NCBI GenBank assembly: GCA_947259415.1
Contig: CAMYMI010000003.1
Coordinates: forward strand, 62,001-126,000
DNA: 64,000 nt
DNA from: an uncultured Ectothiorhodospiraceae bacterium
GTDB taxonomy: Bacteria > Pseudomonadota > Gammaproteobacteria > UBA9214
Direction: 5' to 3'
The notes under the pieces are model-generated. The model was not told the DNA's origin. It worked only from the letters and a program-made list of their open reading frames with translations, and ran no database searches. Positions within the stretch are counted from its first letter, which is position 1, and every line of letters begins with the position of its first letter. A program made the position numbers and the translations under genes. Below, in pieces: positions 9,057-18,485 of this stretch.

Positions 9057-10388
9057 ATGCAGACCATCGACAGCCTTATCCACGCACGCTGGATCGTCCC
9101 GGTTGAACCGGAGAACTCGGTCCACCCGCACCACAGCCTTGCCGTCCATGAAGGACGCATCCTCGAAATCCTGCCCACAGAGCAGGCACACACTCGCTTT
9201 GCACCACTTGTCGAACATGAACTCGACCACCATCTTCTGATACCCGGACTGGTCAACACCCACACCCACGCGGCCATGAGCCTGCTGCGCGGACTGGCGG
9301 ATGACCTGCCGCTGAACGAGTGGCTGAGCAATCACATCTGGCCAGCCGAATCACGCTGGGTCAATGAGGAGTTCGTGCATGACGGCACCCAGCTCGCGAT
9401 CGCCGAGATGCTGCGCAGCGGGACCACCTGTTTCAATGATATGTACTTCTTCCCGGATGTCAGCGCCCGGGTTGCCGCTCATGCCGGGATGCGCGCCTGT
9501 GTCGGCCTTATCGTGATCGACTTCCCGACCGTGTGGGCCCAGGATGCCGATGAGTATATCTCCAAGGGACTGGCGGTGCATGACCGCTTCCGCGGCGATC
9601 CGCTGATTCGTACACTGTTCGCCCCGCACGCACCCTATACCGTCTCCGACAAGCCGATGGAACATATCCGGGTACTGGCAGACGAACTCGATGTTGGCAT
9701 CCACATGCACGTGCACGAGACCCGCGATGAAATCGACCAGGCCCTCGAGACCTTCGGCAAGCGCCCGCTGCAACGGCTACACGAGCTGGGCCTGGTGTCA
9801 CCCAACCTGATCGCGGTGCACATGACTCAGCTGACCGGGCCCGAGATCAAGGAGTACGCCGCTGCCGGCGCCCATGTCGTACATTGCCCGGAATCAAACA
9901 TGAAACTTGCCAGCGGCTTCTGCCCGGTAGCGACCCTGACGGACGCCGGCATCAATGTCGCGCTCGGCACTGACGGCAGCGCAAGTAACAACGACCTGAA
10001 TATGCTTGGCGAAATGCGCAGTGCCGCACTACTGGGCAAGGCTGCGAGCAATGACGCCAGCGCCGTGCCGGCACAAATGGCCTTGAGGATGGCGACCCTG
10101 AATGGCGCGCACGCACTCGGCCTGGCCGGGGAAACCGGTTCACTCACGGCCGGCAAGTGGGCCGATATCACCGCCGTCCGGATGGATACTCTCGAATCAC
10201 AACCACTGTATGACCCGGTTTCGCAACTGGTATATGCTTGTGGACGTGAACAGGTTACCGATGTTTGGGTGGCCGGCCAGCACCTGCTTAAGGAACGCCT
10301 GCTGACGACCCTTGACGACAACGATATCCTCGAACGGGCCAGTCACTGGCAGACCCGTATTGGCAGCACAAACCGTCTGGAGTCATAA
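9057..10388 (+). CDS. mtaD: 5'-methylthioadenosine/S-adenosylhomocysteine deaminase (TRZ/ATZ family)
   Basis: Amidohydrolase-superfamily deaminase of 443 residues. The metal ligands are visible as HTHAAM, HMHVHET, VHMTQ and the late Asp in ALGTDGSASNNDLNM. In Pseudomonas aeruginosa the syntenic gene next to ubiG encodes MTA deaminase, which makes 5'-methylthioinosine; the nearby mtnA supports the same role here. S-adenosylhomocysteine or other adenosine-like substrates remain possible. The gene ends 5 bases before ubiG, itself an SAM-dependent methyltransferase, so the pair forms an operon. Confidence 0.9.
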   Translation: MQTIDSLIHARWIVPVEPENSVHPHHSLAVHEGRILEILPTEQAHTRFAPLVEHELDHHLLIPGLVNTHTHAAMSLLRGLADDLPLNEWLSNHIWPAESRWVNEEFVHDGTQLAIAEMLRSGTTCFNDMYFFPDVSARVAAHAGMRACVGLIVIDFPTVWAQDADEYISKGLAVHDRFRGDPLIRTLFAPHAPYTVSDKPMEHIRVLADELDVGIHMHVHETRDEIDQALETFGKRPLQRLHELGLVSPNLIAVHMTQLTGPEIKEYAAAGAHVVHCPESNMKLASGFCPVATLTDAGINVALGTDGSASNNDLNMLGEMRSAALLGKAASNDASAVPAQMALRMATLNGAHALGLAGETGSLTAGKWADITAVRMDTLESQPLYDPVSQLVYACGREQVTDVWVAGQHLLKERLLTTLDDNDILERASHWQTRIGSTNRLES

Positions 10389-10393
10389 CGCGT

Positions 10394-11101
10394 ATGTCAG
10401 CAAGCAACCACAATGTAGATCCCGGTGAAATCGCCAAGTTCGAAAAACTGGCAGCGCGCTGGTGGGATCCCAACAGCGAGTTCAAGCCGCTACACGATAT
10501 CAACCCGCTGCGGCTGGACTACATCAACAGACTGGCAAAACTTGAAGGTAAACGGGTACTGGATGTGGGCTGCGGCGGCGGGCTGCTGACCGAAGGCATG
10601 ACCGCGCTGGGCGCACAGGTGACCGGCATCGACATGGGCAAGGCACCGCTGAACGTCGCCCGCCTGCACAGGCACGAATCGGGACTGGATATTGACTACC
10701 GGCAAATGACTGCCGAACAACTGGCCAGCGACGAGCCCGGCAGCTTCGATGTGGTCACCTGCCTGGAAATGCTCGAGCACGTACCTGATCCGGCCGCGGC
10801 CATCCAGGCATGTGCCACCCTGGTCAGGGATGACGGCCAGGTATTCCTGTCGACCATCAACCGCAACCCGAAGGCCTACGTGTTCGCAGTGATTGGTGCA
10901 GAATACGTCCTCAACATGCTGCCCAGGGGTACCCACGAATACAGCAAGTTCATCCGCCCCTCGGAGATGGAGTCCTGGGCACGCGCCAGTGGCCTGCAGC
11001 TCAGCGACATCAGCGGGATGACCTACAACCCTCTCACCCGGGAATACCGCCTCGGCAGGGACGTGTCTGTCAATTACCTGGCCTGCTTCCGGAAAGCCTG
11101 A
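10394..11101 (+). CDS. ubiG: Ubiquinone biosynthesis O-methyltransferase UbiG
   Basis: SAM-dependent enzyme catalysing both O-methylations of the ubiquinone ring. The 235-residue protein begins with the UbiG hallmark FEKLAARWWDP (16-26) and has the SAM-binding loop VLDVGCGGG (55-63) and VVTCLEMLEHV. The length fits UbiG. It lies 5 bases after mtaD and 13 bases before the MupP/Gph phosphatase gene, in the Pseudomonas order mtaD-ubiG-mupP-yciK. Presence of UbiG implies aerobic or nitrate-linked respiration using ubiquinone. Confidence 0.95.
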   Translation: MSASNHNVDPGEIAKFEKLAARWWDPNSEFKPLHDINPLRLDYINRLAKLEGKRVLDVGCGGGLLTEGMTALGAQVTGIDMGKAPLNVARLHRHESGLDIDYRQMTAEQLASDEPGSFDVVTCLEMLEHVPDPAAAIQACATLVRDDGQVFLSTINRNPKAYVFAVIGAEYVLNMLPRGTHEYSKFIRPSEMESWARASGLQLSDISGMTYNPLTREYRLGRDVSVNYLACFRKA

Positions 11102-11114
11102 CCCGGCCGAGCCG

Positions 11115-11777
11115 ATGCGGATACGGACAGTCCTGTTTGACCTGGACGGTACCTTGCTGGACACCGCCCCTGACCTGGCCGACGCACTGAACGCCGTACT
11201 GGTGGAAAACCACCGCCAACCCCTCCCCTTCGACACGATCCGCGGGGTTGTCTCACACGGCGGCAAGGCGCTTATCGAACGGGGTTTCTCTCTGGACGAG
11301 TCGCACCCGGATTTCGACCCGCTGCGCCAGCGCTTGCTGACCGTGTATCGCGACAATATCGCCAGGCGCACACGGCCGTTCCCCGGCATGACCGAGCTGC
11401 TCGAGCAGCTCGAACGACGCGGACTCAACTGGGGCGTGGTCACCAACAAACCGGCCTGGTTGACCGAACCGCTGCTGAAGGAACTGGGCTTGTTCGAGCG
11501 CGCCACCTGCGTCATCAGCGGCGATACCCTGAACGAGCGCAAGCCGCACCCGGCGCCAATGCTGTATGCCTGCGAACAGGCCGGCAGTACTCCTGACCAG
11601 TGCGTCTACATCGGTGACGCACAACGCGACATCGAGGCCGGCAAAAATGCCAGCATGCATACCCTGGTCGCCCTGTTCGGCTACTTCCAGGACAGTGACC
11701 GGCCGCACGAGTGGCAGGCCGACGCCATGCTCGAGGGGCCGGGTGATCTGCTGGCGTGGCTGGACCGGATAGAGTAG
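11115..11777 (+). CDS. HAD-family phosphatase, MupP/phosphoglycolate phosphatase type
   Basis: HAD-IA hydrolase of 220 residues. Motif I is FDLDGTLLDTAPDL with the nucleophile and acid/base Asp pair; motif II is VTNKP; motif IV is YIGDAQRDIEAGKNA. Homology alone would suggest Gph (2-phosphoglycolate phosphatase). The position directly after ubiG and close to a yciK-like gene is that of Pseudomonas MupP, the N-acetylmuramic acid 6-phosphate phosphatase of the cell-wall recycling shunt. I favour MupP by context but cannot exclude Gph. It begins 13 bases after ubiG. Confidence 0.85.
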   Translation: MRIRTVLFDLDGTLLDTAPDLADALNAVLVENHRQPLPFDTIRGVVSHGGKALIERGFSLDESHPDFDPLRQRLLTVYRDNIARRTRPFPGMTELLEQLERRGLNWGVVTNKPAWLTEPLLKELGLFERATCVISGDTLNERKPHPAPMLYACEQAGSTPDQCVYIGDAQRDIEAGKNASMHTLVALFGYFQDSDRPHEWQADAMLEGPGDLLAWLDRIE

Positions 11778-11825
11778 CCGGCCCGAGGCTCACCCGGCGG
11801 TTAAACAGTGGCATAATGTAGCCTC

Positions 11826-13106
11826 ATGGAGATCAACCAGATAACCCTCCTGATTATCGTTGCGGTCATTGCCCTCGAGATCGGCGCCATCGTCGCCTAC
11901 CTGATGGGGAACCGCCAGATCAACAGACTGCGCAACAAGTATTCCCGGCTGATGGTCACCCTCAGCTACGAACGCAAGGCGGCGGCACAGAAGGAGGCCG
12001 CGTTTCAGCAGGTCACCCGCAATCTGAAGGATACCTTCAACGCCCTGGCTGGCAATGTCCTCAAGGAAAACAGCGCCCAGTTCCTCCACCTGGCGCAGGA
12101 AAACCTCAAGCAGTTCCAGGTCAAGGCGGAGAGCGATCTTGCCCAGCGTGAAAAAGCGGTCGAAACCCTGGTCAAGCCGATACGGGAGGCCCTCGACAAG
12201 ACCGAGTCGCAGATCCGCGTGATGGAGAAGGAACGCAAGGAGGCGCACGGTGCACTGACCAAACACCTGGAGACCATGGCGGACTCGCACCGCCTGCTGC
12301 AGTCGGAGACCCGCCACCTGGTGCAGGCCCTGCGCCGCCCGGAGGTACGCGGCCAGTGGGGCGAAATGACCCTCAAGCGACTGGCAGAACTGGCCGGAAT
12401 GGTCGAACACTGCGATTTCCGGGAGCAGGAATCGGTGCAGACCGAGACCGGCACGCAGCGCCCCGACATGGTCATACGCATGCCCGACAAACGTGAGGTC
12501 GTAGTGGACTCCAAGACACCGCTGGATGCCTACCTCGCCGCAGTCGAAGCCAGCGACGATGACGCGCGCAAGCAGCACCTCAAGCGCCATGCCCAGAATG
12601 TCCGGGAACGGGTACGCGAACTGGCCAGCAAGGCCTATTGGGAGCAGTTCCCCCGCAGTCCCGACTTCATCGTGCTGTTCATTCCGGGGGACCAGTTTCT
12701 CAGCAGCGCCCTGGACATGGACCGCAAGCTGCTCGAGGATGCCCTCTCTGACAACGTCATCCTCGCCACACCCACCAGCCTGGTCGCCTTGCTGCGCGCG
12801 ATCGCCTACGGCTGGCGCCAGGACGCCCTGGCGGAAAACGCGGAAGTCATCCGTGTTGTCGGTACCGAGATGTTCCTGCGCCTCACCACCTTTGCCGAAC
12901 ACCTGGCGAAACTCGGCCGCAGCCTGGACAGCAGCGTGGAAACCTTCAACAAGGCGGTCGGCTCGTTTGATTCGCGCGTCCTGCCGAGCGCCAGGAAGTT
13001 CACCGAACTGGGCATCACCACCAGGAAGAAACCACCGGATCTGCAACAGATCGAACGGGCCACACGCACCGTGGCATCCAGCAGCGAAACGGAAAGCACC
13101 CATTAG
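11826..13106 (+). CDS. rmuC: DNA recombination protein RmuC
   Basis: RmuC limits inversion at short inverted repeats in E. coli and is predicted to be a nuclease-fold protein. The 426-residue product has one N-terminal membrane helix (about 6-28, ITLLIIVAVIALEIGAIVAY), a coiled coil (about 45-140), and the RmuC core: RGQWGEMTLKRLAELAGM, PDMVIRMPDKREVVVDSKTP and FIPGDQFLSSALDMD. The D...DSK pattern is the PD-(D/E)XK-like signature. It follows the MupP/Gph gene by 48 bases and precedes the YciK-like gene. Confidence 0.94.
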   Translation: MEINQITLLIIVAVIALEIGAIVAYLMGNRQINRLRNKYSRLMVTLSYERKAAAQKEAAFQQVTRNLKDTFNALAGNVLKENSAQFLHLAQENLKQFQVKAESDLAQREKAVETLVKPIREALDKTESQIRVMEKERKEAHGALTKHLETMADSHRLLQSETRHLVQALRRPEVRGQWGEMTLKRLAELAGMVEHCDFREQESVQTETGTQRPDMVIRMPDKREVVVDSKTPLDAYLAAVEASDDDARKQHLKRHAQNVRERVRELASKAYWEQFPRSPDFIVLFIPGDQFLSSALDMDRKLLEDALSDNVILATPTSLVALLRAIAYGWRQDALAENAEVIRVVGTEMFLRLTTFAEHLAKLGRSLDSSVETFNKAVGSFDSRVLPSARKFTELGITTRKKPPDLQQIERATRTVASSSETESTH

Positions 13107-13176
13107 CTGCCGCGGGTCCGGCGGATAAACGCCCGCTACCCCATGCCACGACGAACTTTCGAAGATCGAAGCCGCT

Positions 13177-13944
13177 ATGCCAGACATTCAGACACTCAAG
13201 CCGGACTGGGAACCCCGCGAGACCCAGTTGCAGGACCGGGTCATACTCATATCCGGCGCCGCCGACGGCATCGGCCGTGCCCTGGCCACCTCCTGTGCCG
13301 CCCAGGGTGCCCACATCGTGATGCTGGACAAAAACGTACGCGGGCTGGAAAGCGCTTACGACGAGATCGTGGCCGCCGGTCACCCCGAACCCGCCCTTTA
13401 TCCGCTGGATCTCAAAGGTGCGACACCGGATGACTACCACGCACTGGCCGAGGTCCTCGACAAGGAATTCGGGCGCCTTGACGGACTGGTCAACAACGCT
13501 GCCGTTCTCGGTGCCCTGACACCGATCGACAGCTATCACGATGCCCTCTGGTTCGAGACCCTGCAGGTCAATCTCAATGCACCCTATTTGCTGACCAGGG
13601 CCTGTCTCGGGCTGATGTACCGCTCGATCGATGCCTCGATCATCTTCACCTCGGACAGCACCGGTCGCCGCGGCAAGGCCTACTGGGGCGCCTACGGTGT
13701 TTCCAAGGCCGGGCTCGAGTGCTTTATGCAACTGCTCGCAGACGAACTGGAAGCGAATACCAGCATACGCGTCAACAGTATTGATCCGGGCCCGGCACGC
13801 ACCGCGATGCGTGTCATTGCCTACCCGGCCGAGAACCGCAAGCAGCTCAGTGCCCCGGCCGATGTCATCAAACCGTTCCTGTACCTGCTCGGGCCGGACA
13901 GCAAGGGCACCACCGGGCAGCAGTTCGCCCTTCGCAAGCAATGA
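13177..13944 (+). CDS. Short-chain dehydrogenase/reductase, YciK-like
   Basis: Classical SDR of 255 residues. The nucleotide-binding motif is SGAADGIG, the structural motif NNAAVLG, and the active-site Ser/Tyr/Lys are seen as SDSTGRRG and YWGAYGVSK. The syntenic gene in Pseudomonas and E. coli is yciK, an SDR of unknown substrate. An upstream ATG at 13143 is in another frame and was not used. The gene closes the conserved mtnA-to-yciK gene order, here with rmuC inserted before it. Confidence 0.88.
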   Translation: MPDIQTLKPDWEPRETQLQDRVILISGAADGIGRALATSCAAQGAHIVMLDKNVRGLESAYDEIVAAGHPEPALYPLDLKGATPDDYHALAEVLDKEFGRLDGLVNNAAVLGALTPIDSYHDALWFETLQVNLNAPYLLTRACLGLMYRSIDASIIFTSDSTGRRGKAYWGAYGVSKAGLECFMQLLADELEANTSIRVNSIDPGPARTAMRVIAYPAENRKQLSAPADVIKPFLYLLGPDSKGTTGQQFALRKQ

Positions 13945-13994
13945 CCCGGTGCGATCAAAACCGGGGAATGTCACCCCATTCCTAAATTCATAAT

Positions 13995-15425
13995 ATGATT
14001 ACCAGCGAGAGACGTGTGAACGAGAAAACAGTTGACGTAGCGATCATCGGTTCCGGCACCGCCGGCCTCAACGTCATGGGCCAGGTGCGTCGCGCCCGCA
14101 AGAGCTTCGTGCTCATCAACGACGGAGAAACCGGTACCACCTGCGCGCGGGTCGGCTGCATGCCGTCCAAGGCCATGATCCAGGTCGCGGAAGACTTCCA
14201 TCGCCGCGCCCACCTGGGCCGCTACGGTATCGCCGGCCATGAAGACCTGACGCTTGACCTGCCGGAGGCGCTGGAACACGTACAGAACCTGCGCGACATC
14301 TTCGTCGATCGGGTTCTGGAACACAGTACCGACAAGCTGGGCGAGGAATTCATCGAGGGCTATGCCCGTTTTATCGAACCAACGCTGCTGGAGGTCGAGG
14401 GACAGCGCATTCGTGCCGGGCGCGTGGTCATCGCCACCGGTTCACGTCCCCTGGTGCCCGAGCCATGGCGGGCCTTTGGCGACCGCATCATCACCACCGA
14501 TGAGCTGTTCGAGTACGAGAACCTGCCTGCCGCGATCGGTGTCATCGGTCTTGGCACCATCGGCCTGGAACTCGGCCAGAGCCTGCATCGCCTCGGGATC
14601 AGCGTGACCGGCTTCGACCAGATCGACACTATCGGCGGTATCCAGGACCCGGAGGTCGCACGTACCGCCATCGATATCCTCGGCAGGGAATTTCCGCTGC
14701 ATCTCGGCAGGCCTGCCGATATCGAGGCGGCAGGTGAACAACTCAAGGTGACCGCCGGCGAGCACAGCGTGCGGGTCGACAAGGTCCTGTGCAGTATCGG
14801 GCGCGTACCGAATGTCGAGAACCTGGGTCTGGAAAACCTCGGCGTGGCGCTGGACGAGCACGGCATGCCGCCATTCAACCTGAATACCATGCAGATTGCC
14901 GACCTGCCGGTGTACCTCGCCGGCGACGTCACGGGTGAGCGCATGATCCTGCATGAGGCCGGTGACGACGGCAGGATAGCCGGCTATAACGCCGCCCATG
15001 ACGAGACCACCGCGTTCCGCCGCAAGACACCGATCATGATCAACTTCTGCGACCCCAACATCTGTGCGGTCGGCAGGCGCTGGGATGAGATCGATCAGGG
15101 CAGCACCGCAGTCGGCGAAATCAGGTTTGGCCCGGTGGGCCGCGCCCTCATCATGGGCAAGAACAAGGGCGTGCTGCGGGTCTACGGCGACAGGCAGTCC
15201 GGTCGTCTGCTCGGTGCGGAGATGATCGGACCTGCCTGCGAGCACCTCGCCCACCTGCTCTGCTGGTGTATCGAGCAGCGCCTGGGTGTCGCTGACCTGC
15301 TGCGTATGCCCTTCTATCACCCGGTCATCGAAGAGGCGCTACAGGCCGCGCTGTACGACCTCTACCGCAAGGTGGAAACAAAGAACGAAGGCGGCCTGGT
15401 GGAACTGGAACGGCTGCCGGTTTGA
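13995..15425 (+). CDS. lpdA: Dihydrolipoyl dehydrogenase (class I disulfide oxidoreductase)
   Basis: FAD- and NAD-dependent flavoenzyme of 476 residues. It shows the FAD motif IIGSGTAGLN (17-26), the redox-active pair Cys50/Cys55 in TTCARVGCMPSK, a second dinucleotide motif VIGLGTIGLELG, the FAD-binding YLAGDVTG, and the C-terminal catalytic HPVIEEA. No E1/E2 dehydrogenase genes are adjacent, so its partner complex is unknown and other disulfide substrates are possible. No ribosome site precedes the ATG at 13995; a GTG at 14016 (codon 8) has AGCGAGAG upstream and may be the true start. It is the last GC-rich gene before the polysaccharide island. Confidence 0.85.
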   Translation: MITSERRVNEKTVDVAIIGSGTAGLNVMGQVRRARKSFVLINDGETGTTCARVGCMPSKAMIQVAEDFHRRAHLGRYGIAGHEDLTLDLPEALEHVQNLRDIFVDRVLEHSTDKLGEEFIEGYARFIEPTLLEVEGQRIRAGRVVIATGSRPLVPEPWRAFGDRIITTDELFEYENLPAAIGVIGLGTIGLELGQSLHRLGISVTGFDQIDTIGGIQDPEVARTAIDILGREFPLHLGRPADIEAAGEQLKVTAGEHSVRVDKVLCSIGRVPNVENLGLENLGVALDEHGMPPFNLNTMQIADLPVYLAGDVTGERMILHEAGDDGRIAGYNAAHDETTAFRRKTPIMINFCDPNICAVGRRWDEIDQGSTAVGEIRFGPVGRALIMGKNKGVLRVYGDRQSGRLLGAEMIGPACEHLAHLLCWCIEQRLGVADLLRMPFYHPVIEEALQAALYDLYRKVETKNEGGLVELERLPV

Positions 15426-15665
15426 TTGGTGTGGGAATAATAACTGCTATCCAGCTTCTCACACGCCGATTATAAGCATCGACCATCCGACCATATATGA
15501 CAGTTTTCATTCAATAGCTACAGAGTAGATCCTCATTATCCTGTATGCCTAACGAGCCTACAGGACTTTCTAGTGACGGTATTTGCCTGGAATAGATTTA
15601 AAACAATTGTCATAAAATATATTAATGGTTTCTATAGCAGAATAATTAGTAACTTATTATCGTCA
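15426..15665. other. AT-rich gap at the island's left edge
   Basis: This 240-base stretch between the convergent lpd and flavoprotein genes marks an abrupt drop in GC content. No gene, terminator hairpin, tRNA or direct repeat was recognised. Confidence 0.5.
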
Positions 15666-16988
15666 CTACATAGCATCCAATACTTTTTGAGCAGCATTTT
15701 CTCCACTCTTGAATGACTCATCTGTCCAGTGATATCCCCACTCGCCGTAGCGGCCACAACACTGTATGTCAATATCATCCAGATAACCCTGAACAACAGC
15801 TAGAGCAGCTGCACGATCAAGGTCATAAATAATATTTGCATGCCGTATCAATCTGGCCTCGGTGGTAATAATGTGATCACCCTCTCGCATAAGGCCACAG
15901 CGCATCAAATCATCTATTACCGGCTGGATATATTCTTCAGATTTTTTTTCCAGTGGTTTGTATTTATCCGAAAAATACAGCTCTGCCTGTATGCTGCCAC
16001 AACCAGGCGGGGCGTTGTTGGGCGATAGCATATGAGGAAAACTCAACCTAGTAAAAACGAAGTCACGGTCATAAAAGTAGGATACATGTGCATCCGATAT
16101 ATCCTCCCGATTTATGCCGATATTTACCAGTAAACACATCGATGCAGCGAGCATACGTGATGCCTTGATAACATCTTCCGGCACACCATCAATAATCGAT
16201 ATCAGTTCAGGTAATGGCATGGATGATACAAGTTGATCATAGGTTTTAACATCGCCATTACTGAAGCCTAGCATCCTGTGATTAACGTCAATCTTTTCAA
16301 CCCTGCTGTTCAACCGGCAGTCAATATCTTTAATAAATTTAGACAAATAGGAAACGAATCCTTTATTTAGTGGATATCGAAAATCAGTAATATAGTGCAC
16401 ATCCTCTGTATTCGGCGTTTGCGCCCCTCTGACCACTTCTTCAAGGCTTGGTCGGTACAGCCTTGGCCCAAGCCAATCGGTACTCATATTGTCTGCGGTG
16501 GTAGTGTGGTACCTGGCTCCGTACTCCATAGGAAATGTTTCAGCGAAAGTCTTTCCATATGTCGCAACGAGCCAATCTGAATAGTTGCTGATTTCTTCAT
16601 TATCGTTTTTGGCTATAACCTCCTTAAAATCACGGATTACACTCTCTATCAGATCCTGTGGTAACCCATATAGGTTGCACTGGACAGGATGCTTAATCCA
16701 GTGCCCCTGCCAGTAATTATTCATAATTGCTTTGGCAGAGATATATTCAGAGTCTACACTGTCTGCAAACAATTCCTGGATACGCTCATCCTTAGTAAAG
16801 GATATGTGTGGGCCTTCATCAAATGTAAAACCATAGCTGTCCGTCCAAGAGGCGGTATGACCACCCAGATATGGATTCTTGTCATAGATAACTGGAACAA
16901 CACTTTCACAACCGAATCTGTAGGCGGCACCAAGCCCTGCCATGCCACTACCAATAATGGCTATGTTCTGCCTGTTTGTTTTAATCAT
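15666..16988 (-). CDS. FAD-dependent oxidoreductase/mutase-like flavoprotein of the sugar cassette
   Basis: The 440-residue protein starts with an FAD-binding Rossmann motif (NIAIIGSGMAGLGAA, about 8-22), then an acidic strand end (VIYDKNPYLGGHTASW) and FDEGPHISF. This is the layout of the amine-oxidase/protoporphyrinogen-oxidase/UDP-galactopyranose-mutase superfamily. It is the final gene of an overlapping minus-strand cassette and overlaps the SDR gene by 4 bases (16985-16988). That context suggests it acts on the nucleotide sugar or its product, perhaps as a mutase or oxidase. Homology visible here does not fix the reaction. Low GC like its neighbours. Confidence 0.75.
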   Translation of the reverse strand: MIKTNRQNIAIIGSGMAGLGAAYRFGCESVVPVIYDKNPYLGGHTASWTDSYGFTFDEGPHISFTKDERIQELFADSVDSEYISAKAIMNNYWQGHWIKHPVQCNLYGLPQDLIESVIRDFKEVIAKNDNEEISNYSDWLVATYGKTFAETFPMEYGARYHTTTADNMSTDWLGPRLYRPSLEEVVRGAQTPNTEDVHYITDFRYPLNKGFVSYLSKFIKDIDCRLNSRVEKIDVNHRMLGFSNGDVKTYDQLVSSMPLPELISIIDGVPEDVIKASRMLAASMCLLVNIGINREDISDAHVSYFYDRDFVFTRLSFPHMLSPNNAPPGCGSIQAELYFSDKYKPLEKKSEEYIQPVIDDLMRCGLMREGDHIITTEARLIRHANIIYDLDRAAALAVVQGYLDDIDIQCCGRYGEWGYHWTDESFKSGENAAQKVLDAM

Positions 16989-17902
16989 TCTGCTTCAATA
17001 TTGTCTTTCCACCATTCGATGGTTTTATTTAACCCGGCGTCAAGATCAAATTGTGGTTTCCAGCCAAGCTCATTTGAAAGTCTGCTTATATCAGCGACAA
17101 CCAAAGGTGTCTCATTCGCAGGCATTGGCCGGGAACCCAGGCTGACAAGTTCCCTGCTTCCCAACTTGTCCGCAATATTATGTATGACATCCTTTAATAA
17201 AATAGGTCTACCTGAAGCAATATTGATAGGCCCTTCAACGGTGCTATCCACCAACTCTACAAATGCATCCGCAACGTCTTCAACATAAAGGAAGTCACGT
17301 ATTTGTGTACCACTTGTACAATGCGCCATTTTACCGGACAGAAGAGAATGAACTACAGATGATACGAGTCGCGTCTTGTTTTCAAATGGCCCATAAAGAA
17401 AGAATATCCTTCCCCATGCGCTGCTTAAACCGGATTCCCCCGTATAGGCAGTGAGTTGTTGCTGAAGGGAATTCTTGCATACACCATATAATGTGTTCGG
17501 GTTAAGCGGCGTTACTGCCTCGGAGCAATATCCATACTTCCAGTCATATTCCGTGCATGACCCAGCCATGACTGCACGTTCGCCCGAGTTTTCTCTAAAC
17601 CTTATCAATAACTCAATACTGGACTGCACCCATTTCAGATATTTGTCTCCTCCAGTCCTGGCCCATGCACCGGGCACCACATGCCAGGCAAGATGTAGCA
17701 GGTGTGTTGGACGGATACTTGAAATCAACGCAGGGATACAGGATAAATCCAGTAGATCTGCCTTGTGCCAGCTGACATTCCCGACATCTAGTATTTGATT
17801 TCTGCTAGAAACGGCATGGACATCATAATCGCGTGCAATCAGCTTTTTCAGGCAGTGCCGTCCAATAAAACCTGATGCTCCCGTTACAAGAACCTTCTTC
17901 AT
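16985..17902 (-). CDS. NAD-dependent epimerase/dehydratase (probable sugar 4-ketoreductase)
   Basis: Extended SDR of 305 residues with TGASGFIG at about 7-14 and the catalytic YGVCK (Tyr-x-x-x-Lys). DFLYVEDVADAF is typical of sugar-nucleotide SDRs. In cassettes with a 4,6-dehydratase, C-methyltransferase and RmlC-like epimerase, such an enzyme usually reduces the C4 ketone as the last step (for example RfbJ/abequose synthase-like enzymes). That role is inferred from context. It lies 46 bases after the RmlC-like gene and overlaps the flavoprotein gene by 4 bases. Confidence 0.85.
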   Translation of the reverse strand: MKKVLVTGASGFIGRHCLKKLIARDYDVHAVSSRNQILDVGNVSWHKADLLDLSCIPALISSIRPTHLLHLAWHVVPGAWARTGGDKYLKWVQSSIELLIRFRENSGERAVMAGSCTEYDWKYGYCSEAVTPLNPNTLYGVCKNSLQQQLTAYTGESGLSSAWGRIFFLYGPFENKTRLVSSVVHSLLSGKMAHCTSGTQIRDFLYVEDVADAFVELVDSTVEGPINIASGRPILLKDVIHNIADKLGSRELVSLGSRPMPANETPLVVADISRLSNELGWKPQFDLDAGLNKTIEWWKDNIEAE

Positions 17903-17948
17903 ATTGGTGATTAACCGGAGCAGATTCTCAAGATAGTGTTTCTACCTT

Positions 17949-18485
17949 TTAAGAAATACCCCTAAAAGGCGGCCAGCCCAGATCCTTATCTGATATTTTC
18001 GTTACAGGTGTAGGCCAATTGATGGCGATTTTCGGATCATCGAAGCGTAAGCCCCGTTCACTTTCCGGATGATAATCCTGTGTGACGCTATAGAATATTT
18101 CCGTGTTATCAAGCAGCGAGATAAATCCATTTGCAAATCCTTCCGGCACAAATAACATGCGACGGTTATTAGCACTTAATTCAACACCAAACCATTGACA
18201 GTTCGTTGGCGATGCCGGTCGTAGATCAATGATTACATTGAATATTGCCCCGCTGATGCATCTGATCAGTTTCGCTTCCTGGTGCGGAGAAAGCTGATAA
18301 TGCAAGCCACGTAATGTGCCGCGCACATGACTGAATGAAAGATTGGACTGTACAAATTCAGTCATAATACCTTGTTTTTCAAACTCTTCCTTGCACCATG
18401 CGCGAGCATAGAAACCTCGTTCATCTTCATACTTCTCAATATCAATGACAAAAGCATCATCTAAATCTGTTGCAGTAAATATCAC
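17949..18485 (-). CDS. RmlC-like sugar-nucleotide 3,5-epimerase family protein
   Basis: Cupin-fold epimerase of 178 residues. It has the catalytic-His motif RGLHYQ, FVPEGFANGF, and the late YSVTQDYHPESERGLRFDDP pattern, matching dTDP-4-dehydrorhamnose 3,5-epimerases. I start at GTG 18485, because GTGA at 18482-18485 overlaps the methyltransferase stop and the encoded start (VIFTATDLDDAFVI) matches RmlC N-termini. The longer open frame runs into the methyltransferase gene. In this cassette it probably epimerises C5 and/or C3 of a CDP-4-keto-6-deoxyhexose; the epimerised position cannot be read from sequence. Confidence 0.85.
   Translation of the reverse strand: MIFTATDLDDAFVIDIEKYEDERGFYARAWCKEEFEKQGIMTEFVQSNLSFSHVRGTLRGLHYQLSPHQEAKLIRCISGAIFNVIIDLRPASPTNCQWFGVELSANNRRMLFVPEGFANGFISLLDNTEIFYSVTQDYHPESERGLRFDDPKIAINWPTPVTKISDKDLGWPPFRGIS

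Noticed and set aside
11790-13187. 465-codon minus-strand open frame
   Set aside because: Antisense to rmuC, which has clear family motifs; the shadow has none.
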